DNA from: Desulfobacteraceae bacterium
GTDB lineage: Bacteria; Desulfobacterota; Desulfobacteria; Desulfobacterales; Desulfobacteraceae
Assembly (NCBI GenBank): GCA_016743945.1
Contig: JADGFI010000007.1
Span: 204,368-268,367 of the forward strand
DNA: 64,000 bases
Direction of reading: 5' to 3'
How positions within the stretch are numbered: the first letter of the stretch is position 1; each line of letters opens with the position of its first letter. Position numbers and translations under genes: made by a program. The notes under the pieces were generated by a model. It did no database searches, was not told the origin of the DNA, and saw nothing but the letters and a program-made list of their open reading frames with translations. This document shows positions 1 through 7,359 of this stretch, piece after piece.

Positions 1-129
1 TTTGTTCTTTGTATAATGTATGGTGTTCTACTACAACGGCTGCTTGCTGGCAGAAAGTACGGTTTCCAGGAGATTGAAGAAAAGCTCATCTCTTTTTTAA
101 AGACAGCAAATAACATTGATACCCAATAG
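1..129 (+). CDS. C-terminal end of a probable TetR/AcrR-type regulator (5' truncated by window)
   Basis: An open frame runs from base 1 to a TAG at 127-129 and gives 42 residues. It begins with a hydrophobic helix (FVLCIMYGVLLQRLL) and ends with an amphipathic helix containing FQEIEEKLISFLK. This looks like the last two helices of a TetR-family ligand-binding domain. The DNA-binding part lies outside the window, so the family call rests only on this tail pattern. The following ~250 bases up to the next gene show nothing I can name. Confidence 0.45.
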   Translation, partial: FVLCIMYGVLLQRLLAGRKYGFQEIEEKLISFLKTANNIDTQ

Positions 130-376
130 ATCAAAACAGATTCAAGGTGAATATTGTAACCATTTTTTCAAGCAAGGTATAACAAAGATTATCAAGAACC
201 TGAAAAAGGGCTGAACAGCTATCTTTTAGGCTGATTTTAAGCATACCGCACCGGAAATCCCCTTAAACGCTGAAAAATTAATTCCAGCCGACTGTTCATA
301 CCCGCCGGGAATATGTGTGGCCAGCCTGGCCAGCCAGTCCAAGGCATTAAAAACTTTCCGGGTGCAATATAGAAAT

Positions 377-730
377 CTATCCGCCAGCCTTTACAGCTTT
401 ATACCCAACCGTATTCAGATGCTCAACTAACAAGTCCCGGTGGTCCCCTTGAATTTCGATCACACCGTTTTTTACAGTACCGCCGGTACCGCATTTTTGT
501 TTGAGTTTTTTAGCAAACTCTTTTAAGGACGCACCTTCAAGGGGAAGACCCCTGATCAGGGTAACCCCCTTTCCTTTTCTTCCCTTGGTAGATCTTTCCA
601 CACGGATCTTCCCGTCACCTTTGGGAATCGTGTGTGTGTTCCCCTTTTTGCAAGAAGGGCATATCCGCCCTAACTCTGTGGAATAAACAAGTTTGCTGTT
701 AGAGTCTCTATTTTTCAATTTCAATATCAC
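377..730 (-). CDS. yciH: SUI1/YciH-family translation factor
   Basis: The 117-residue protein matches the bacterial YciH/eIF1-like family. A short N-terminal segment carries a CPSC pair (ICPSCKKG). The SUI1 fold follows with the basic stretch RSTKGRKGKGVTLIRGLPL and the conserved LKQKCGTGGTVKNGVIEIQG core, ending in LVEHLNTVGYKAVKAGG. Family members bind the small ribosomal subunit and affect start-codon selection. The start is GTG at 730, with an AGGA-type ribosome site just upstream. The gene begins 6 bases after the stop of the SagB-like gene, so the two are likely one transcript. Length and motifs are normal. Confidence 0.9.
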   Translation of the reverse strand: MILKLKNRDSNSKLVYSTELGRICPSCKKGNTHTIPKGDGKIRVERSTKGRKGKGVTLIRGLPLEGASLKEFAKKLKQKCGTGGTVKNGVIEIQGDHRDLLVEHLNTVGYKAVKAGG

Positions 731-736
731 CCTTTC

Positions 737-1507
737 CTAAAGGGTTGTTTTTACCTTTCCCACGGGAGCAAGGTAAATCGCATATTCCTCGTCTCCATCA
801 AGGCCGAGCAGTTCATCTAATTCTTCCTGATCATAGGCTGCAATGGCGCAGGTTCCTGCATCAATAGCCTCGCAGGCAAGATAGAGGTTTTGACAAACAT
901 GTCCGGCGTCCAGCGCTATGACCTTATGAGCTGCTAATCCATACCGCCATTCCATCCTGTAGGGTATGGCAACCCAGATGAAGGTCACGGCTGATTTGCC
1001 CGGATAAGATTGACCAAGGGAGGCAATGATCATTTTTTCTGACAGCATGTCATCCTTGAATTCAAATACGAGCTGATGAGAAAGGGGCAGATATCTGTAA
1101 ACGCCGGGATCAAGGGTATCCACATTAAAAATTGCAAGATAGGTTTCAAGGGCATGGCGGCAGCCGGCAGAAGGGACATTCCGATAGGCATGGCCGTTAA
1201 ATTTTTTCCCCCGCAAGCCCTGGGTACACCACAATAGATATGCCAGTTCCTTTAAAGAAAGGCTCTGGTTAAGATAAACCCGGTGGCTTTTTCTATTGCC
1301 TATGGCCTGTGTGATATCGGTCTGGGAAATATTTTTCCATTCATCAGGGCCTGGAAGATCAATTAAAATTGCGCCATCAGGATATGGTTTTTCAATTGGA
1401 GGGACTGGAACGCCTTGGTTTTGATCCGTAAATTGGAACGCTATCTTTTTTCGGATACTGTCTTTGAGAAAAGACCGATACATTTTAAGCTGCTCATCAT
1501 TCATCAT
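737..1507 (-). CDS. SagB/ThcOx-type nitroreductase-family oxidoreductase
   Basis: The 256-residue protein has features of the SagB-type FMN dehydrogenase branch of the nitroreductase superfamily. RKSHRVY, near residue 90, is the FMN-phosphate-binding loop. ELAYLLWCTQGLRG and the GHAYRNVPSAGCRHALETYLAI segment are diagnostic of this branch, and the C-terminal DAGHVCQNLYLACEAIDAGTCAIAAYDQ helix lines the flavin site. Such enzymes oxidise peptide azolines or reduce small substrates, but no YcaO or TOMM precursor gene lies nearby, so the substrate is unknown. An AGGAGGGAT ribosome site precedes two tandem ATGs at 1507/1504. It is upstream of and probably co-transcribed with the YciH gene. Confidence 0.85.
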   Translation of the reverse strand: MMNDEQLKMYRSFLKDSIRKKIAFQFTDQNQGVPVPPIEKPYPDGAILIDLPGPDEWKNISQTDITQAIGNRKSHRVYLNQSLSLKELAYLLWCTQGLRGKKFNGHAYRNVPSAGCRHALETYLAIFNVDTLDPGVYRYLPLSHQLVFEFKDDMLSEKMIIASLGQSYPGKSAVTFIWVAIPYRMEWRYGLAAHKVIALDAGHVCQNLYLACEAIDAGTCAIAAYDQEELDELLGLDGDEEYAIYLAPVGKVKTTL

Positions 1508-1615
1508 ATCCCTCCTGAAAAGCTGGTTTACAAGTTATGGAGCTTCCTATTTTACCGATTTCATGACAAAAACACAATTCTTGTTTTTCCTACCGGTATT
1601 GGCAAATAAAGGGCA

Positions 1616-2386
1616 TTATTTCACAACTATAAACTCAATCTGATCAAGTTTTGCGCCCCTATCATCAATCACTTCAACCCGCCACTTGCCCATATGTTTT
1701 GGAAGCCTCAAGGTGACATGGCTCCAGGTGCGCATCCGATGATATCGTATGGCAAGGGGGACTTCACAATATTTTTGTCCGTTGCAATAATACACATGGG
1801 TCAGGGTAAACGGTGGATTTTCTGAAATAACCTTCATCCAAATTTTTGGTATAGCATCCTGTGCAAGGGAAAATTCAATTTTGGGCCTGCTGTACTGCCT
1901 ATTTTTCACGCTGCTGCAAGCTATGATTTCTTCAACTCGAATTCCTGAAGGCATATCACCTTGAATTTTCTGATTGGAAAATTCTTCAGGAGACTTTTGT
2001 TCAAGAATCGGATTGCTCACAACACAATCAGATGAGGTTGATAGGGTCTCTTTGTCCACAACTTTCTGGATGGGGGGCGGTACTTTTGGCGTATCGGATG
2101 AGGCCAATATTTTCTCGGTGCGGGCGCTTGAAGCGGGTTGTTTTGCAGGACCCGGAGCAAGTTTCGCCGGGGAGGATGTCCCAGGCTCCTTTGAAAAAAG
2201 GCTTGGCAACTGTTCTTTGAAAAACAACAGACTGGATAGGATCAAGATTGTGAGTAAAAAAATCAGCCCAAAGGGAAAGCGCTTGGGAGCAGGTTTTTCT
2301 TCTATTTTTTTTTCTTTATTGCGGAGAATTGTCCTGAACTTTTTTATCAGTTCTATATCCCTATTTTCTATTTCTTTTCTTTTCAT
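1616..2386 (-). CDS. DUF2914-domain membrane-anchored protein
   Basis: 256 residues. The N-terminus is charged and cytoplasmic (about 1-40, Lys/Glu rich). A single membrane helix follows (about 42-60, GLIFLLTILILSSLLFF), then a Pro/Ser/Ala-rich linker (about 65-145) and a C-terminal domain from about 150. The C-terminal domain fits DUF2914: VEEIIACSSVKNRQY, then PKIWMKVISENPPFTLTHVY, WSHVTLRLP and GKWRVEVIDDRGAKLDQIEF. Function is unknown; the topology suggests an extracytoplasmic C-terminal beta-sandwich tethered to the inner membrane. It stands alone, with gaps on both sides. Confidence 0.75.
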   Translation of the reverse strand: MKRKEIENRDIELIKKFRTILRNKEKKIEEKPAPKRFPFGLIFLLTILILSSLLFFKEQLPSLFSKEPGTSSPAKLAPGPAKQPASSARTEKILASSDTPKVPPPIQKVVDKETLSTSSDCVVSNPILEQKSPEEFSNQKIQGDMPSGIRVEEIIACSSVKNRQYSRPKIEFSLAQDAIPKIWMKVISENPPFTLTHVYYCNGQKYCEVPLAIRYHRMRTWSHVTLRLPKHMGKWRVEVIDDRGAKLDQIEFIVVK

Positions 2387-2530
2387 GGCGTTGGCTTTCT
2401 AACGTTTACTTTCCTGCTGAATTTACCCAGCAGTTTCGAATAAAAAATAATTTTCAATATTTGATTTACGACCACCTCTTTTACAGTGCCGAAGGCCTAT
2501 ATGCAATTCAAAAATTTATAATTAAAGGAG

Positions 2531-2561
2531 CTGGAACTCTTTGGTTTTGATTCGTAAATTT
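2531..2561. repeat. Degenerate copy of a segment of the SagB-like gene
   Basis: Bases 2531-2561 match 1405-1435 (inside the SagB-like gene, same orientation) at about 27 of 31 positions. The shared core includes CTGGAAC, TTGGTTTTGAT and CGTAAATT. Similarity fades on both sides. It may be a fossil of a partial duplication of the neighbouring gene. Confidence 0.45.
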
Positions 2562-2661
2562 TAAAAGCACTCTTTTTGCGTTACCAATAGGCCACAATAT
2601 TATTTTTTGATTTCATTTCAGATTTGGTGTTTGGCAATATATGAAATGATACCATGACAAA

Positions 2662-2696
2662 AAAAGAATCCCGACTGTAAAAGCTGGGATTCTTTT
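2662..2696 (-). terminator. Rho-independent terminator of the acylase gene
   Basis: A perfect 11-bp inverted repeat, AAAAGAATCCC (2662-2672) and GGGATTCTTTT (2686-2696), encloses a 13-base loop. On the minus strand the stem is followed by a T tract, as expected for an intrinsic terminator 30-70 bases past the acylase stop codon. Confidence 0.85.
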
Positions 2697-2728
2697 CATG
2701 TTAAGATTTATAGGTCGGCTCTACACCA

Positions 2729-4885
2729 TTATTTAAACGGGAGTTTTTCCTGGTTACCCTCCACAGACACCCGTTTATAAATACCTGTTTCCCAGTTTTT
2801 CAAGTCTGAACAATACCATTTTGAAAATCTTCGATCCGACGGCCCTCCGGCCATATTGGTGTGAATTTCCTCTCTATCCATATCAACAATCATTCTAAAG
2901 GAAGGCGAAAAGGTGGTCTGCCGTCCGCCGCTTTCAAAAATCTGCCCCTGATGGGGGGTCGCCAAACTGCCGTTGATGGTGATGGGCCCGCGGTCAAACC
3001 CTAGGAATCGGGGAAGTTTCCCGTCAAAAACGATATTTTTCATCATCACTTTTCGGGTATCGCCCCATCGTTTAACACAGGATGCCAAAGCCGTTTCAAC
3101 TGCCTGTTGAAAAAGAGCTTCCCGGGATTGACCGCCAAACCAAAGGGAGTGTTCCGCCAGCAGGATTCGATCAAAATTGATATAAAAATCATTAAACATA
3201 CCGGTTTTCTGGTCAAGATAATCAACCGCATCGATGCCAAGCCCGTTTCGGCCAAAAACGATCCGGTAAAGGTTTTTATAAAACTGGTCAAACAGGTATG
3301 CCCCTTTTGACCCGGCCGTGTATTCAAAATTCCAGTGTATAAGAATATCTGCTTTGTCTCCCTCCGGAAGCAGCGGGGCAAGAATCTCCATAAAGAGTGC
3401 TGCCTGATTTGAATAAAAATCCTGGTGTATAACGGCCATATCTTCCACCGTCAACTTGTTCTTTTCCGCAAGTTGTTTTCCAATCCGATCCGACCGGTAG
3501 GATCCCATCCCCATGTTGATCGGGTCAACCTTTCCATATTCATTCAGGTCCTGGTTCGAGGTCACAAAATAGCCACTGTCCGGGTTATAACAACAGGGCA
3601 GATCCTCTGTGTCCACAAACCCCTGCCAGTCATTTTTCTTTTCCCACCCCGGCAGGGGCACAAATCCGCTGATCCCCTGCCGGCGTTTGGGCATCAGGCC
3701 TGACATCTGATACCCGATATTTCCCTTATCGTCTGCCAAAACCCAGTTCCAGGAGGTTTCAAACTTGCCCAGAAATCCCATGCCCTGGTCAACGCTTTTC
3801 ATCCCGAAAAGTTCCATGGCATTGTTAAGGGTCACCCCTCCTGAACGAGACGACGCCCAGGCGGTTGTGAGGTAATATCCATCCTGGTGGGGATCTCCTT
3901 CCAATACACCATGGGGGTTTTCATAAAAGGTCACCGTTACCGGATCTTTCTTTTTTCTTTTGATGATTTCTATCCGTTCACTAAAGGGGACCCACTGGTC
4001 GGTCCCGCGCAGGTATTTTCCCTTGCTGCATTTTTCTATCCAGGAATCGGTCCCGTCCATGAAGGTATAGGTCACTCCCCAGGAAACATTATTGTTTCGT
4101 CCCACCAGCAGAGCCGGGATGCCGGGCATGTTCGCGCCAACCGCATACCCCTCACTTGTTTTTACAGCCATTTCATACCAGACATTGGGCAACCGGTTGA
4201 CCTCCAGGTGGGGGTCATTTGACAGAATCGGTTTTCCCGAAGCTGTTTTGCTTCCGGAAACCACCCAGTTGTTGGAGGCCATTGCCAGGGGCGCTGCAAT
4301 ATTCCACAGCGATGCGGGTGAAACCAGCCGTTCCTGAAGTTTTATCTCTTTGATCAGGTCCATATCCATCTCGCCCAATATTCCCGGGAACAATTCATGG
4401 ATTTTTGCTTCATCCAGTCCGGCCTGAATCATTTCAATCAACAGCCGTTCCATCTCTCCCTGGGATTGGGCAAGGGTAAGATAGCCGATCATACGCGATA
4501 TCAGGATGGTATTTTCAATACACCAGGGTTCCGGCTTGTAGCCAAAAAGCCTGCATTCCCAGGGGCGTTTTTCCAGGGCCTTGTTGACCCCGTCACAATA
4601 GTGATTCATCAAGGTGACGGTTTCTGGTGACAGCTTTTCAACCTCCTTGGATATCAAACTGTACCAGTTCATTCTTCTAAAAAAGGTATCGACCCCAAGC
4701 AGCTCATCGCTGGAATCCAAGATCTCAGATGCCCGGCCCTGGCCCAGGATTCTCATCATCAGCATCTGCATCCCCCGGTCCCTGCCGTGGGCAACCCCCA
4801 TCAATCGATAGGCATCTGATTTATTTTCTGCCTCAATATGGCAGACACCATTGCCGTCTCTCCAGATTTTCCCGTTACCGTTCAT
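2729..4885 (-). CDS. Penicillin-acylase-family (Ntn) hydrolase
   Basis: The 718-residue protein belongs to the penicillin/cephalosporin/acyl-homoserine-lactone acylase family. These are Ntn hydrolases that self-cleave into alpha and beta chains. MASNNWVVSG places the nucleophile at Ser204, preceded by the usual spacer region. Also visible are SNDPHLEVNRLPNVWYE, the VGRNNNVSWGVT loop (with the family's oxyanion-hole Asn), and a late GGPSDRRFSKWY segment. Family members cleave amide bonds of acylated amines. Unlike most relatives there is no N-terminal signal peptide, and the start at 4885 follows a clear GGTGGTG-type ribosome site, so the enzyme seems cytoplasmic. Substrate cannot be read from sequence. 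Confidence 0.88.
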   Translation of the reverse strand: MNGNGKIWRDGNGVCHIEAENKSDAYRLMGVAHGRDRGMQMLMMRILGQGRASEILDSSDELLGVDTFFRRMNWYSLISKEVEKLSPETVTLMNHYCDGVNKALEKRPWECRLFGYKPEPWCIENTILISRMIGYLTLAQSQGEMERLLIEMIQAGLDEAKIHELFPGILGEMDMDLIKEIKLQERLVSPASLWNIAAPLAMASNNWVVSGSKTASGKPILSNDPHLEVNRLPNVWYEMAVKTSEGYAVGANMPGIPALLVGRNNNVSWGVTYTFMDGTDSWIEKCSKGKYLRGTDQWVPFSERIEIIKRKKKDPVTVTFYENPHGVLEGDPHQDGYYLTTAWASSRSGGVTLNNAMELFGMKSVDQGMGFLGKFETSWNWVLADDKGNIGYQMSGLMPKRRQGISGFVPLPGWEKKNDWQGFVDTEDLPCCYNPDSGYFVTSNQDLNEYGKVDPINMGMGSYRSDRIGKQLAEKNKLTVEDMAVIHQDFYSNQAALFMEILAPLLPEGDKADILIHWNFEYTAGSKGAYLFDQFYKNLYRIVFGRNGLGIDAVDYLDQKTGMFNDFYINFDRILLAEHSLWFGGQSREALFQQAVETALASCVKRWGDTRKVMMKNIVFDGKLPRFLGFDRGPITINGSLATPHQGQIFESGGRQTTFSPSFRMIVDMDREEIHTNMAGGPSDRRFSKWYCSDLKNWETGIYKRVSVEGNQEKLPFK

Positions 4886-4964
4886 ATCACCACCTGATTT
4901 AAAGTTTATGAATCCATAAGTACCTTCTGAGCCCGGAATGGGTTCCCTATTCGTTTCGCTTTTT

Positions 4965-5621
4965 TTATTTTGTTTTAATCTTTTGTTTTTGCACTTCTTT
5001 TTTTAGATGAATCGTCTGATCTTTAGTTCCAATCTTTATTGCGGCGGAATAAACTTTGTTGTGTAAGGATTCATAGCTATCCCTTTTTATCAATGGAATT
5101 GCACCCATGGTATATTCTTCTTCCGTTGATACCTTTGACAAGGATGTCAAATATGATTTTACAAACCACTTTTTATCTCCTGAGATCATCCACGTACCAT
5201 ATTCATCGGCAAAAACGATTGTGTCACCGTCTTCCATTACGTCAATGAGTTCATGAAGCACTTTAAAACATTGGACTGCCATTTTATGATCGCCCTGATC
5301 TGCTAACCTGGAGCAGTCTTCAAGGTAATCCCCTATTTCATCAAACCAGGCATCTGTTTCTTCGGGAATATCTGAAAAATTCTTGGAGTTGATATCAAAT
5401 GGCGCGTAATAATACCCGGACATCGACTTTTCATAAAACGTCTTAATGGTCTGCCATAAATTTTTACAGTTAACAGGGGAGGACGGCATTTCCATAATTA
5501 TTTTTCCAAACACATCATGCCGTTGATTTATATCGATGGCGTCATAGGCTAAATTCAAAAGCGCCAATAGGATTGAGTTGTCTTGAGATTTGAGATATTC
5601 GAATAATCTTTTTTTGTTCAT
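4965..5621 (-). CDS. Hypothetical protein, 218 residues
   Basis: I do not recognise this family. The protein is acidic in the middle, with helices that look repeat-like (DAWFDEIGDYLEDCSRLADQ, then AVQCFKVLHELIDVMEDGD). It contains FADEYGTWMISGDKKWF and ends in a strongly basic tail (KKEVQKQKIKTK). There is no signal peptide or membrane segment. The 5' end overlaps the decayed regulator fragment upstream, which suggests the two were brought together by rearrangement. It lies at the outer edge of the defence island, so it could be an accessory gene. Confidence 0.6.
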   Translation of the reverse strand: MNKKRLFEYLKSQDNSILLALLNLAYDAIDINQRHDVFGKIIMEMPSSPVNCKNLWQTIKTFYEKSMSGYYYAPFDINSKNFSDIPEETDAWFDEIGDYLEDCSRLADQGDHKMAVQCFKVLHELIDVMEDGDTIVFADEYGTWMISGDKKWFVKSYLTSLSKVSTEEEYTMGAIPLIKRDSYESLHNKVYSAAIKIGTKDQTIHLKKEVQKQKIKTK

Positions 5622-6008
5622 GGTTAGTCAACCTTCTGTTTGAAAATACGCTGATGATGGCAGCCCCTACAATTTTAGCCAGATTTTCCTGGGTAACGTT
5701 TTTATTTTCAAGTATGCTCTTTATAATCAAAATTTGATTTTTGGACAAATAAAACTTTTTTCTACGTCTTCGTCTACGTCGTATTTTATTTTTTCTACGT
5801 CTTGTTTTGAGTCGTACCGTGTATCAATCAACTCAATTTTTACAAAATCAGCAACTTCATTGATTTTGTACGTCGTTATTTTTAACTCATTGATTTTTTT
5901 TCGAATGCGGATAAAACCGGTGCCATATTTTTCAATATCGCCGGTAAGATAAAAGGCCTTAATCAAAAGCTTGTTCCGGTTGATGGCATTTGTCGGGATT
6001 GCAGGCAT
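5542..6008 (-). pseudogene. Broken C-terminal fragment of a COG2865-type ATP-binding regulator
   Basis: Two minus-strand frames together resemble the C-terminal third of COG2865 proteins (AlbA_2 plus HATPase-like plus winged helix). The first, ending at 5727, contains NRNKLLIKAFYLTGDIEKYGTGFIRI, close to the family's conserved AFYLTGxIEKWGTG motif. The second, ending at 5542 and opening with TTG at 5748, contains LSKNQILIIKSILENKNVTQENLAKIVG, the start of the usual C-terminal winged helix. A frameshift near 5745-5755 separates them. The whole N-terminal part is missing and the winged helix runs into unrelated residues after IVGAAI. Confidence 0.7.
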
Positions 6009-6123
6009 CCCCTTTGTCTTAATGAAAGTCTTTAAGGTGATTGATCAGCCAAAATTTTAAAACTGTTTCGGTTTTTTTGAAACGTTTAATAAATTTAACT
6101 TTTGTAATTTTTTATTTTGAGAA

Positions 6124-7359
6124 TTATGGAATCTCAGGAGGCTGAGCTGCTGAAATATCAATCGGAATGATATTGACTGTCGTGCGTGATACCTGCAAGT
6201 GCAATTTAAATGGGGAAGGCAATTGTTTTTGAAGTGGGTAGAATAGGGTTAAGTTATCTATTTCATAACGATTGGCATATGCGCCCATCTGGTAGAGGTC
6301 GCTTTGTGATATTCCAAGGTTCTTTTTATTATCATCAAGTATTTTCCATTTTGCATCCATAATGGCAAAAGGACCCGTTTCAGGATCAATAAAGACCATA
6401 TCCGGCTGCATCCTAAATACCTGATCATTATTGTCATCACGGCGGGCCATATATTTGCGGGGGCCTTGTTCCTTCATTTGTTTGCCTTGTTTTAGAGCTA
6501 CTTTTTTCATTAGATGAGCCACATAAGCTTCAAAAAGTCGATTCATATCAAATAATAGCGAAAAGCACTTGAGGTGACCTGTAACAACGTCCGGGTGAAT
6601 TCCTTGAATAAATAATCGGCACTGATCAAAAATGGGTTTATATCTTTTGGAAGACCGGTCTATGTTGAGTTTATCCATCATGGATAAATCCACGTTAATA
6701 TCCTGAATATCACCAAAATGCATTAAAAGTTCACGAACTTTTTTTCGGGCAGCCACTCCTGGTGTGAATTTTAGAAATGAGTTCAATACAAATTTTATAA
6801 CTTGGTTGGGCAAATTATCTGGTTTCAATTCATCAAACCGACAAAACAGTCTGTCTCGATGGGCGGTATTGAATTTGAGCTGCTCTTTTATGAGAATCTT
6901 TCCTTTTAAAAAAATCAGGTTTTCTGATTTTTGAACATATTGGAGAATTTTTCCTTGCATGATCTCTGCGTAAAGCAGATTACAAAAGTGCAAAATAAAA
7001 ATGTCCAACAGGGTATTATTTTGAACGCCTATGCTTGCATTACCCCCGCGAGTCACCTTTAATTTGCGGGCTTTGTGAAGCATATTAATCATAGCATTTC
7101 GACACGTTTCAGGTGTTGTTTCCTTCCCATATATTTTGGGCAATATTTCAATGGTAATATCCCCCAACGAAATCACACCACAATATTGGGTAAATTTTAT
7201 GGCGTTATGCCCCCACGAAAAAGCATTTGAAGGCAATCGTGTTTCCAACTTGGCAAGCATTGATGCATGTAGAAGGGTCAGTGCATTCTCTCCCTTGTTT
7301 CTTTTTGTTACAATGGGAATTCTTGAATGCTCAATTATGCTGATAACCTCCTTCATCAA
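6124..7359 (-). CDS. mcrC: McrC nuclease subunit of a McrBC restriction system
   Basis: The 411-residue protein matches the McrC family: an N-terminal domain with ITIEILPKIYG, and a C-terminal PD-(D/E)xK nuclease. The catalytic residues seem to be Asp320 (RMQPDMVF) and Asp335-Ala-Lys337 (AIMDAKWK), where the second acidic residue is Asp, a common variant. McrC supplies the nuclease to the McrB GTPase ring, which cuts modified DNA. The ATG overlaps the mcrB stop by four bases, so the two are translationally coupled. It is the last gene of the long minus-strand defence operon. Confidence 0.92.
   Translation of the reverse strand: MMKEVISIIEHSRIPIVTKRNKGENALTLLHASMLAKLETRLPSNAFSWGHNAIKFTQYCGVISLGDITIEILPKIYGKETTPETCRNAMINMLHKARKLKVTRGGNASIGVQNNTLLDIFILHFCNLLYAEIMQGKILQYVQKSENLIFLKGKILIKEQLKFNTAHRDRLFCRFDELKPDNLPNQVIKFVLNSFLKFTPGVAARKKVRELLMHFGDIQDINVDLSMMDKLNIDRSSKRYKPIFDQCRLFIQGIHPDVVTGHLKCFSLLFDMNRLFEAYVAHLMKKVALKQGKQMKEQGPRKYMARRDDNNDQVFRMQPDMVFIDPETGPFAIMDAKWKILDDNKKNLGISQSDLYQMGAYANRYEIDNLTLFYPLQKQLPSPFKLHLQVSRTTVNIIPIDISAAQPPEIP

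Larger units (their letters stand above)
2387..2728. other. AT-rich intergenic region with a decayed repeat and a terminator
   Basis: No credible gene lies in these 342 bases. They hold the upstream region of the DUF2914 gene, a degenerate copy of a 31-base stretch found inside the SagB-like gene, and the terminator hairpin of the acylase gene. The AT-rich sequence and decayed copy suggest eroded DNA. Confidence 0.5.
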
